Assembly: GCA_025506515.1 (NCBI GenBank)
Contig: CM046452.1
Span: forward strand, 71,790,580-71,854,579
Direction: 5' to 3'
Length of the DNA stretch: 64,000 nt
Origin: Flaveria trinervia
Taxonomy: Eukaryota > Streptophyta > Magnoliopsida > Asterales > Asteraceae
The notes beneath the pieces are model-generated. The model searched no databases, was not told where the DNA came from, and saw only the letters and a program-made list of their open reading frames with translations. Every line of letters starts with the position of its first letter. Position 1 is the stretch's first letter. The translations under genes and the position numbers were made by a program. This document shows, in pieces, positions 53,528-63,496 of this stretch.

Positions 53528-55477
53528 CGCATCTCGTGGGTCAAACCACTAGTGCATTAAAATGAAAGAGTGATCTTGTTTAATTTGTAATTCAGCCATC
53601 TTATGTGTATTAATTACCAATTTTTTATTACAAACTTAAATTATTTATATATGTTTAAACTTTTTATATATAGTACGAGAAATACTAAACTATCTCTATA
53701 ATAATTAACTTGGGGGGCGTTTGTTTTTTCAGAAAAGCTCTTCTTGATCTTTTTTGTAATCGCCACACATACTACACACAGATGTTTAGGCTATAGAGTG
53801 TTGTTTTTTTGGAAGACTTTTCATTAAAAAAATTTTGCGCGAGGTCTGAATGGTGTAGACTTAACACAACCACTTTTAAAGTCTTCTATAGTCTGCAAAG
53901 GATCAAACACCTTCACCCACCATCACCCATATCCACCACCACCGTCCACTACTGTCACCCGGTTATTTATCTCTTTTGAAGCCGACAAAAAAAGAAAAGA
54001 AATAAAGTCCTAAGTCGAGGCCCAAACTCGCCAACGAAAGAAAGTTGGGTGAGTGGGAGTATATAAAGGGAGAGGGAAGCCCTTACCCTCTCCCCACACT
54101 CACATTTCAGCCAAAAGAAAGAGGAGAAGAGAGAAAGAAGAGAAAAAGGGAGAAAAGTTGGTTCTGGTTGGTTCGAGTAAGCCAAAATCATTGAGAAGCG
54201 AGTCAAATCGAAGCTCTCCTCGTTGTGGTCGTTTATGTGAGTTCTAGGACCCCTTTTACATGTTTTTGAATGATTTTAGGGCTGGAACACATCTGAAATT
54301 GGGTTTTTGAGTGTGTGCCTGTTTGACCCGTTTGTGTATGTGTATGTGTGTGTATGATTCGTTTGAGCCATGCTTGTGAACTTGTGTGTGCTTGAATGGT
54401 GTTGTGGTATGCATTCCTAAGGTTTAGGATGGTTGATTTGTGCTTAGAATGAGTTTAGATGAGCTTGGAGGTCGAAAATGGCGGATTGGGTTCGGGATGA
54501 ACTGCATTCAGCATCACCTAGGGCTAGGCGACCGAATGAAGGCCATACGGCCGAATGAGGTGCGATTGGGGTCCATTCGCACGATTGAGAGTTCATTCGC
54601 ACGATTGGGGCCAGTCGCATGGGTATTCATGCGACTGAGGGTCCAGTCGCATAAGTGCTCATCCGCATTAGTTCCATTCGCATGAGATCCATCGGCATTG
54701 GTCCATTCGCATGAAGCTCAGTCGAATGGAGGCCTTGCGACTGAAGGGTGTCCATACGCCCTAATAGGGCTGTTACATCCGAGGAGAAGTGTAGTTTAAC
54801 TTCTGACTTTCGGGGGAAAGTGCAGTTGTAAGTTTGAACGTAAAGGTTCCCGTAAGTTCATGTAAGATGACTGTTGAGGTCTTAGATGTCACACCCCAAC
54901 CTTGACGGCGGAAACGTCGAGATATGAGGGTTAATATTGTTCACAGCCACATAACGCTATATTAAAATATATATATATTATTATCATAAGTCTTGAAATG
55001 AAATACAATCATAAGTCTCAAACAAGTAATAAGTTCAAACATAAAACATAATGTAAACTTTTTTTTATTTCATTAACTAGATCCAAGTCCTAGATTATAG
55101 CATGCTTCAAAGGATCACTTTAAACTTGAGGTTGACCTGAAACATGATAAAAATAAGAGTCAACTAAAAATAGTTGGTGAGTTTCCAAGTTTTCATACAT
55201 AATATGAAAAAGGTTACAAGTAGCAATTCATGTCATAGGTCATAAGCAAGTAAGGTTATAGAACACATATCGTTACAACCAAACCTCGACTTGATTACAA
55301 GTATAAAAGATTGGCTAAGTGTATTTGGTTCCCATGATGAACAAGCATACGTCATCAGGAGCCGGCAATACCTCGGCTTTAGCACCAAATAGGCTTGTCA
55401 GACCCAAAGATCTAAGACGTCGCCAGGCTAGCAATAGTTAATGATTGTAAACAAACTATGTATCTCATATAATCACT
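53528..55477. repeat. Tandem duplication, copy 2 (1950 bp)
   Basis: Second copy of 51571-53527. At its right end the sequence runs on without a break into the rest of the E LTR, so copy 2 is the original and copy 1 the extra unit (or the exchange was symmetrical). Confidence 0.93.
53953..54886 (+). repeat. Element F 5' LTR, start only
   Basis: The start has lost a few bases (TGTCACCCGGTTATTT in place of TGTAACACCCGG). TATA box at 54060-54068 and 20-base array at 54525-54780. It is interrupted at 54886 by element E. I assign it to F because F's gag follows E on the same strand and belongs to the same subfamily. The rest of this LTR, the PBS and the gag N-terminus are deleted. Confidence 0.75.
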
Positions 55478-57218
55478 TACAATACACAAATAACCATGAC
55501 AAAATAATAAGTTGAATTGCATGTGATTTACAAGTCTCAAATGTGTATAAGTGTATCATGTATAGCTATCATGTTTCATCCCAAATTAGTGTGAAAATAT
55601 GAAAAAAAGGGGCAAGGGAAACTCACTTGTTCAATAAGTATATGAGAGATGTTTAATATAAATAATAAGCGACGTTCCAAAATAAACCTTCACGAGGTAC
55701 ATAAATATGTATATATTTACAAGTTTTAAATTAATAGTGAGGTTAACGATTTAATTTGAACTAGGGTACTAGAATTTGGGGATTAAAAATAAATAAGATT
55801 AGTGAACTCCTTGGCAAAATACTATTTATAAAATTTTTGAAGGAATTAAATCCTTTATAATAATTTGTGAAATTTGATTATAAAATATATGTAAACGTTT
55901 TTAGTCCTATAATTATCATGATTAATCCATCATTATAAAATATATAGTGACTAATAAATAAGTAATATAAACTATTATTTAAAATCTATTTTTTATAAAA
56001 ATAAACTAAGCATTAATATATGTTTGATAATATGTAAAAAGAAAAGAAAGATGCTGAAGTATTTATAATAATAAATTTACAGAAAATAATTTGGATGATT
56101 ATAAAAATATTTGAAGTTTGTAAAAATCATTTTATATTTATTAAAAATTTTCATAGTTAAAATAAGGCTAAAAAGCCCTTAAAAATTATGCAGGTCACGG
56201 GGTTCGAACCCGTGACCTTAGGTAGAATATGTGAGTGTGAAACCATTAGGCTGGGTAGCCTATGCCTGTTTAAGCTTGGGTTCTATTTCTTAAAACTACT
56301 AAAAACTTTGAATCCCCAATTCCACATAAACCCTAGTTTAGATTCGAACTAAATTGATCAACCAAACGATGATGATAACTAAATTAACCATGGGGCTTTT
56401 GTTCCCCATGATTAATCGAGCATATCCATGTATGTAACTTACCCATTTAGATTGGAATTGTTGATGATTCTAACGAAGAACAATCGCGAACGTGGGTACT
56501 CAATGGATGAGTAATCCTCAATGATAATCCAATTAAGCTTGCAAGTAGCTTTGAATGACGACTCGGACTAAAAGCCCTCTGTAAACTTCGGTTTTTGAAC
56601 CCCGGATGGTGGTGTACGACTATGTTGCAGGTCGCGATGAAGATGGTGACTGAATTTGTTGTTTGAAGTCGTTTCAGGTGTAATTGAGGATTGTATTCGT
56701 TTAGAGATTGATAGGTGAACGTTTAGATTGGTTTAATTAGATTATTAAGAAGTTTTAATGCTCGAACGGCTATGGGGTTTAAGACGTTTCGGTTAATCAT
56801 TCGATTGGGTTCATAACCGATGTTTAAATGCAATCAAAGCTCATGATTGTGTTCGAATCGAATTCAAGAACGGTTTGGGGACGGTTTTAGATCAAAAAAA
56901 ACATCGATTTTTGGTAGTTTTGGTGCCTCGCCGGACTTGGCCGGAGTCCGGCCGGCGAGGTCACCGGAAAAACGGGAATGAGAAGGGGGGTTTGGATTTT
57001 GATAAATTACACCTTTGGTCCCTCAACTTTGATTTTCTATTATTTTATGCATAAAGTTTCCATTTCAAGTTTATAAAATGACAAATTAATCCCTTAACAC
57101 CCTTACTTTAAGTTTTAAACATTTTTAAGTAAAGTATTATTAATGTTATTATATCTTTGTTTTTATTGTTACTATTATTACTATATTATTATTATTGTTA
57201 TTATTATTATTACCATTA

Positions 57219-57261
<43 letters not shown>

Positions 57262-57425
57262 TATTATTATTATTATTATTATATTATTATTATTATTATT
57301 ATATTTAATTAACTTTGAACTTTAAATTAAATAAGGAACTATACATGAATAGCCCACCAAGTTTCATAAATAGCTTAAATAAGTCAAAATTTAACTTTTA
57401 ATTAACAACAGTACGAGATGTTACA
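54887..57425 (-). repeat. Element E 3' LTR (2539 bp)
   Basis: Minus-strand ends are TGTAACATCTCGTAC (57425) and GGTTGGGGTGTGACA (54887). It contains an ATT microsatellite (57130-57300) and a tRNA-like unit (56182-56258) in the same position as in the other two family LTRs. Its distal 591 bases are tandemly duplicated (52937-53527). Confidence 0.93.
56182..56258 (-). other. tRNA-like unit in the E LTR, with perfect T-arm
   Basis: Minus strand: A-box-like CAGCCTAATGGTTTCACAC, 38 bases to the B box GGTTCGAACCC, within an 8-bp uninterrupted stem (GTCACGGG/CCCGTGAC) and a 7-base TTCGAAC loop (56217-56195), then T5 (56186-56182). The T-arm is canonical. No acceptor stem is visible, so it is tRNA-like, not a tRNA gene. 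Confidence 0.65.
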
Positions 57426-57440
57426 GTCTCCCCAACTTAA
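57426..57440 (-). promoter_or_regulatory. Polypurine tract of element E
   Basis: On the minus strand it reads TTAAGTTGGGGAGAC, immediately before the 3' LTR start TGTAACATCTCG. Confidence 0.9.
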
Positions 57441-57473
57441 AAGAATTTCGTCCCGAAATTAAAAGAAATGAAA

Positions 57474-58061
57474 CTATACAAATAGGAACGGGTATTTCTT
57501 CTTCGTATGCTCCTCACGTTCCCAAGTAAATTCGGCGCCACGCTTATTTTCCCAACGAACCTTGACGATTGGGGTTGTTGTGGTTCTCGTCTTCTTCATT
57601 ATACGGTCCATGATTTCAACAAGTTTCTCAACAAAATGTAATGACTCGTCAACCTGGATGTCTTCCAACGGGACATGCAGACTTTCGTCAGCCAAGCACT
57701 TTCTCAAATTTGAGACGTGAAATACAGGGTGAACTCCACTAAGGTCGGAAGGTAGCTCTAGTTTATAAGCCACTTTCCCAATCCTTTTCAGGATTTTGAA
57801 AGGTCCTACAAACCTTGGAGCCAGTTTGCCCTTCTTTCCAAAGCGAACCACACCTTTCCACGGTGAAACCTTAAGAAGAACCATCTCCCCAACTTGGAAT
57901 TCCAATGGCTTACGTCGCTTGTCAGCATAGCTCTTTTGACGACTTCTCGCCACTTCAAGGTTCTTGCGAATGATAGAAACTTTATCGGTCGTCTCTTGTA
58001 TAAGTTCAGGACCAGTGATGAAGTTTTCACCAATGCCGGTCCAACAGATCGTGAACGACAT
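57474..58061 (-). pseudogene. pol: Element E integrase C-terminus and chromodomain-like tail
   Basis: A 195-codon minus-strand frame. GPF/Y region: KVSPWKGVVRFGKKGKLAPRF and VGPFKILKRIG, then SGVHPVFHVSNLRKCL. The tail (VEIMDRIMKKTR and IVKVRWENKRGAEFTWERE) is chromodomain-like, and the protein ends KKKYPFLFV near the PPT. A frameshift at about 58060 separates it from the integrase core frame. Confidence 0.92.
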
Positions 58062-59401
58062 TTTCGACCATAAAGTGCTTCAAATGGTGCCATCTTGATA
58101 CTCGAGTGGTAACTATTGTTATACGAAAATTCCGCGAGCGGTAGATGCGTATCCCAATCGCCACCAAAGTCAAGAACACAAAGGCGTAGCAAATCCTCCA
58201 AGGTTTGGATCGTTCGCTCGGTTTGACCATCAGTTTGAGGATGGTAAGCCGTGCTTAGATCTAGTTGTGTACCCAAGAGTTCTTGCATAGACGACCAAAA
58301 ATGTGAAGTGAAGCGAGCATCTCGGTCGGATATGATGTGCAGAGGTACCCCATGACGACTTACAATCTCATCAACGTATATACGGGCTAACTTTGATGTC
58401 TTGTAAGTGTCACGTATGGGTATAAAATGTGCCGACTTGGTCAATCGGTCAACGATCACCCATATGCTATCATGTCCTCGAGAGGTTCGGGGTAGCTTTG
58501 TTATGAAGTCCATGGATATGTGTTCCCATTTCCACATGGGAATCTCGGGTTGCTCAAGTAATCCACTTCGACGTTGATGTTCTGCTTTAACCTTCGTACA
58601 TATGAGGCACTTAGCTACATAAGTTGCTATGTCTTTCTTCATTCCAGGCCACCAATATTGACCACGTAGGTCCATGTACATCTTATCGGAACCAGGATGA
58701 ATAGAATAACGAGTTTGATGAGCTTCGTTCATAATAAAGGTACGAAGGTTATCGCGATTTGGAATCCAAATTCGATTGGCGAAGTACATCAACCCATTGG
58801 GTTTCGTTTCCAATTGGGTTAAAAGATTATGCTCCAATTCATCCTTCATTCTTCCTTCTTGTTGTACCACTTGTTGAGCCTCCAGGATACTAGACTCGAT
58901 GTCACTATCTATTCTCAGGTTTTGTAGCAGTACGGTGGTCTCGTTGACATCTAGTCGGATCTCAGTATCGAACTCACCCAAAGTGTCAAACCATTGACGT
59001 CGATCGCGAATTTCTTGGAATGAGACCATCTTGTTGTGAATCTTTCGGCTTAGTGCATCGGCTACAACATTTGCTTTACCAGGATGGTAACGAATGTCAC
59101 AATCGTAATCACTAATCAACTCCACCCAACGACGTTGTCTCATGTTGAGATCTTTTTGATTGAAAACGTGTTGAAGGCTTTTGTGATCGGTGTAGACTAT
59201 ACATTGCGTACCATACAGGTAATGCCTCCAAATCTTCAAAGCAAAGACAACAGCACCAAGCTCAAGATCGTGTGTTGTGTAATTCCCCTCGTGAACCTTC
59301 AACTGTCTCGATGCATAAGCTATGAACTTCCTCGTTGCATGAGAACACAACCAAGGCCTGTTTAGATGCATCACAATACATGGTGAAATCATCGTTTCCA
59401 T
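57806..59401 (-). pseudogene. pol: Element E RNase H and integrase core (long open frame)
   Basis: An uninterrupted 531-codon frame. RNase H: FIAYASRQLKVHEGNY, DLELGAVVFALKIWRHYLYG, TDHKSL and DALSRKI. Integrase: zinc finger HQTRYSIHPGSDKMYMDLRG through CLICTKVKAEH (58740-58590). Catalytic Asp in SMDFITKLPRT (about 58515), Asp in ISDRDARFTSHFW (about 58330) and Glu in DGQTERTIQTLEDLL (about 58225). The triad is intact. A frame change near 59390 separates it from the RT frame. The last part (after about 58060) is read out of the native frame. Confidence 0.94.
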
Positions 59402-60483
59402 CGGGTAGGGTCAAGATGGGAGCATTGCACAACTTATGCTTTAACGCTTCAAAGGCTTCTTCTTGCTCGGAACCCCACTCGAATTGTTTATTCTTTTGTG
59501 TCAAAGTAGTGAGCGGTTTCGCGATCCTCGAGAAGTTGGCAATGAATCGCCGATAATAACCAGCAAGACCAAGAAAAGAACGAACTTCGGTAGGAGTTGT
59601 AGGAATACACCAATTTTTCACAGCTTCCACCTTTGCAGGATCAACGTGAATTCCTTGGCTATTCACCACGTGTCCTAGAAATTGAACTTCCTCAAGCCAG
59701 AAATCACACTTTGAGAACTTCGCGTACAATTTCTCTTTCTTCAACAATTCAAGAACCAATCTCAAATGTAGTTCATGATCGGTGTTGGACTTGGAATAGA
59801 TAAGTATGTCATCAATGAAGATGATCACAAACTTGTCTAGATAAGGCTTGCATACTCAGTTCATGAGATCCATGAAGATAGCAGGAGCATTGGTTAAACC
59901 AAAAGGCATCACCATAAACTCATAGTGCCCATAACGAGTACGGAAAGCGGTCTTTGGGATATCATCATCATGGACTCGCAATTGATGATAACCAGAACGT
60001 AAATCGATCTTCGAGAAAATAGCAGCTCCTTGAAGTTGATCGAACAAGTCATCGATGCGAGGAAGAGGATAACGATTCTTGATGGTAAGCTTGTTAAGCT
60101 CACGATAATCGATGCACATACGAAACGATCCATCTTTCTTCTTCACGAAAAGAACAGGTGCACCCCAAGGCGAAGAACTAGGACGGATGAAGCCTTTCTC
60201 GGATAGCTCTTGAAGTTGACTAGAGAGTTCTTGCATTTCCGATGGTGCAAGCCAATATGGTGACTTAGCCACGGGGTTTGCTCCCGGTATCAAGTCAATT
60301 TTAAACTCGACTTCACGCACGGGAGGTAAACCACTAAGGTCATCGGGAAATACTTCAGGAAAGTCTCGTACGATAGGGACATCCTTAAGTTCTTTCCCTT
60401 TGACTTTCGTGTTGACCACGTAAGCCAAGAAGGCCATATACTTCTTCCTTAAGCACTTTCGGGCTTGAGTGCAAGACATGAGT
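59262..60483 (-). pseudogene. pol: Element E reverse transcriptase
   Basis: It begins after protease (SCTQARKCLRKKYMAF, DFPEVFPDDLSGLPPVREVEF). RT motifs: RPSSSPWGAPVLFVKKKDGS, CIDYRELNKLT, FSKIDLRSGYHQLR, GLTNAPAIFMDLMN, then a single in-frame TGA at about 59858-59856, then IIFIDDILIYSKSN with an intact FIDD, and FLGLAGYYRRFI. One stop and one frameshift (about 59390) are the only lesions seen. The domain is cut at 60483 by the junction with F. Confidence 0.93.
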
Positions 60484-60488
60484 AGTGA
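60478..60488. other. Rearrangement junction E (-) / F (+)
   Basis: Up to GACATGAGT the sequence follows element C at 28164-28172. From GTGACTGAAGAAGTTCATCAAG it follows D gag near 2120 on the plus strand. Neither side is an element end. A single deletion spanning E's 5' portion and F's LTR end, PBS and gag start would explain both losses. Confidence 0.8.
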
Positions 60489-61510
60489 CTGAAGAAGTTC
60501 ATCAAGTCATGCAGATGATCTTACCGTCTGTACTGACTGAAGTTATCAAGGCTATATGGGAAGGGGAAAGAAAGGAGAGAAATAGGTCCTCGGGAGGACA
60601 GGAAAAACCAGATCCTAAAATGGTTCTATTTGATGATGAAGAGGAAGAAAAAGAGCCTGTGTCGGAGGCAACATGAGGCTGTAACTATGGGGTGTTTATG
60701 AGGTGCAAGCCCCTACCTTCGATGGTAACGGCACTGTTGCTGCCACTCACCGGTGGGTGAGGGAAATGGAGGCTGTTCTTGATATCAACAAGTGTTGAGA
60801 GGATCAGAAGGCGAAGTTTGCTACCTACTCATTTGTAGACTCAGCTCTGTGTTGGTGGGACAATATTGTCCAAGCCGAGGGTAGTCGGGCGATAGGAAGG
60901 ATAAGGTGGGAGGAGTTGAAGAAGATGGTGATTAAGGAGTTCTGTCCTCATAGGGAGATGGATAAGATAGAGAGAGAGAGCACCTGCAGCTAGAGGCGGG
61001 AACCATGACACACCAAGAGTACACCACAAAATTCAATGAAATAGCGCGGCTCGTGCCGGATCAGGTGACGCCTCTGTCTCGGAAGATCAAGAGGTAAATT
61101 CAGGGCTTACCGGTGGATGTTCGCAGGCATATGATCGCCGCCCGACCAAGCACGTTTAGGTCGGCGGTCGATTTGGTAGGGAGGCTATATGATGAGCTGG
61201 AGGTGGTGGTGACTGAAGCGAATAAGAAGGGTGGCAGTGATCGGAACTGGAACGAGAAAAGGTTTGGTCGGGGTGATGCCTCGACGGGTAACAAAAAGGC
61301 ACGGGTAGACGACCACCATGGGGCCACCTCGAGTGCGGGGTCAAAGAGGTGTGGCAAGTGTGGAAGGGAGCATCCAGGAGAATGTAGGATGGGATTGAAT
61401 GTGTGCTTCAAATGTGGGAAGACGGGGCACATCGCAAAGGATTGCCTTGCGGGCAAATGTTTTAACTGTGGAGAAAGTGGTCATATAAGCAAGGATTGTA
61501 AGAAACCGAG
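60484..61510 (+). pseudogene. gag: Element F gag (5'-truncated, broken)
   Basis: It enters at VTEEVHQVMQMILPS, equivalent to residue ~60 of D gag. Breaks: a TGA at 60674-60676, a stop near 60797 (tgttgagag), frame changes near 60985 and a TAA near 61095. The remaining part, joined to the long frame from 61113, carries VRRHMIAARPSTFRSAVDL and two intact zinc knuckles, CFKCGKTGHIAKDC (about 61410) and CFNCGESGHISKDC (about 61458), plus an upstream Cys motif (CGKCGREHPGEC). Confidence 0.9.
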
Positions 61511-62657
61511 GGCTGAGGGTTCCAGGGCGATGAAGACGGGAGGTGAAGTACTGAGGGCGAGCGCTAGGACATTCACCATGACACAGGAGGAAGCTAGGAC
61601 AGACCCTGACGTTGTGTCTGGTACGTTTCTAGTGAACCAAACTTTAGCTTCTGTGTTATTTGATTCGGGTGCTAGTAAAAGTTTTATTTCTGCTGCTTTC
61701 TGTGCTAAGCTGCCTGTTAGTAGTACACGTGTTGATGCGCCCTTTGTTGTAGAAACTGCCATAGTTAAGTCTACCAGGATTTCTGTGATGATAGAGAACT
61801 GTGATGTGGAGCTAGAAGGTCATAAGTTTCCTATTAGACCGTTCGTGATGACCTTAGGTGGTTTCGATTTGGTTCTTGAGATGGATTGGTTGGCGGACTT
61901 CGAGGCGAACATTGTGTGTCGCAAGAAGATGATTCACTTGACAGCACCTGACAGGAGTTCGGTAACTGTTTATGGGGATCGGGTCACCACGATCCCGAAA
62001 GTGATCTCAATGGCTGTGGTGGGAAAGTGTATGAGGCATGGATGTAGTGCCTACTTGGCTTATGTAAAGGATGTGGATACGCTAGCACCACAACTGTTTG
62101 ATGTACCGGTTGTGTGTGACTTTCCAGACGTGTTCCCGGAAGACCTATCAGGAGTGCCACCCGACCGAGAGATCGAGTTTCAGATTGATATGATACCGGG
62201 TGCCCAACCTGTTGCCAAGGCACCGTATCGGTTGGCTCCGACGGAGATGACGGAGTTGATGGAGCAGTTGCAAGAGCTGCTTGATAAGGTGTTCATCAGA
62301 CCGAGTATGTCTCCTTGGGGTGCTCCGGTTTTGTTTGTGAAAAAGAAAGAAGCTAGTATGAGAATGTGTATTGACTACCGTGAGTTGAACAAGTTGACGG
62401 TGAAGAACCGATACCCCTTACCAAGAATAGATGATTTGTTCGATCAGCTTCAAGGTGCCAGTTGGTTTTCAAGGATAGATCTTCGATCTGGTTACCATCA
62501 CTTGAAGGTGAAGGAACAAGATATCCCTAAAACAGCTTTTCGCACGCGTTACGGTCACTACGAGTTTCTTGTCATGTCTTTTGGTTTGACCAATGCGCCA
62601 GCTGCTTTTATGGATCTGATGAATCGGGTGTGTCGGCTGATGTTGGATAATCAGTGA
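61113..62657 (+). pseudogene. pol: Element F gag end, protease and RT N-terminal half (514-codon frame)
   Basis: Gag zinc knuckles and protease are read in one frame, as expected for this family. Protease active site DSGA is intact (61664-61675), with LEMDWL in place of LGMDWL. RT: AKAPYRLAPTEM, RPSMSPWGAPVLFVKKK, CIDYRELNKLT, FSRIDLRSGYHHLK and LTNAPAAFMDLMNRVCR. The frame ends at a one-base deletion in LMLDNQ (62650), just before the FIDD box. Confidence 0.95.
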
Positions 62658-63496
62658 TTGTGTTTATTGATGATATCCTGATTTATTCGAAGAGCGAGAT
62701 TGAGCATGCCAGTCACATTCGAGAGGTTCTGGAGACGTTGAGAAAGGAGAAGTTGTACGCCAAGTTCTCCAAGTGTGCATTTTGGTTGCGCGAAGTTCAG
62801 TTCTTGGGTCATGTGGTGAATCCTGACGGGATTATGGTGGACCCGGCTAAGGTGGAGGAAATAATGCAATAGAAGTCTCCTAAGACGCCATCCGAGATTC
62901 GTAGCTTCTTGGGTTTGGCGGGCTATTACAGAAGGTTTATCCAAGACTTTTCTAAGATTGCTTCTCCACTAACCAAGTTGACCCAGGAGGATGTGAGGTT
63001 TGTATGGGGTCAAGCTCAAGAGAAGGCATTTGAAGAATTGAAGGCGAGATTGACTCAAGCTCCTGTTCTGTCATTACCCGATAGAAGTGAAGATCTGGTG
63101 GTTTATTATGATGCTTCCTATTTGGGGTTGGGTTGTGTATTAATGCAAAGAGGGAAGGTTATAGCCTATCCATCCCGACAGTTGAAGGTTCATGAGGTCA
63201 ATTATCCTACTCATGACTTGGAGCTAGCAGTCGTGGTCTTTGCGCTAAAGATTTGGAGGCACTATCTTTACGGGACGAAGTGCACCATTTTCACTGATCA
63301 CAAGAGCTTGAAGTACTTCTTTGAGCAGAAAGATCTGAACATGAGGCAAAGACGATGGTTGGAACTTATAAAAGATTATGATTGTGAGATCCACTACCAT
63401 CCGGGTAAAGCCAACGTGGTGGCTGATGCCCTTAGCCGAAAAAGAGAGGCCCGAGCCGATTCAGGTGAAAACATATCAACTAATCTTGACCTCTGA
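62654..63496 (+). pseudogene. pol: Element F RT C-terminal half and RNase H
   Basis: Starts with IVFIDDILIYSKSE (FIDD intact). A TAG at 62870-62872 replaces a Trp codon (TGG to TAG). It continues in the same frame with LGLAGYYRRFIQDF, the RNase H start YYDASYLGLGCVLMQRG, HDLELAVVVFALKIWRHYLYG, FTDHKSLKYFFEQKDLNMRQ and ADALSRK (63430). The frame shifts near 63440 (an extra A in the SRK(K)RE run). Confidence 0.94.

Larger units (their letters stand above)
54887..60483 (-). mobile_element. Element E: minus-strand gypsy chromovirus-like retrotransposon, 5' part deleted
   Basis: Minus-strand order: pol from just after protease (60483), RT, RNase H, integrase, chromodomain-like tail, PPT, 3' LTR (57425-54887). 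Gag, protease and 5' LTR are missing. At 60483 the sequence switches to plus-strand F gag with no LTR end. Same family as C and the solo LTR 36382-39042. It has the best preserved pol in the window. Confidence 0.92.
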
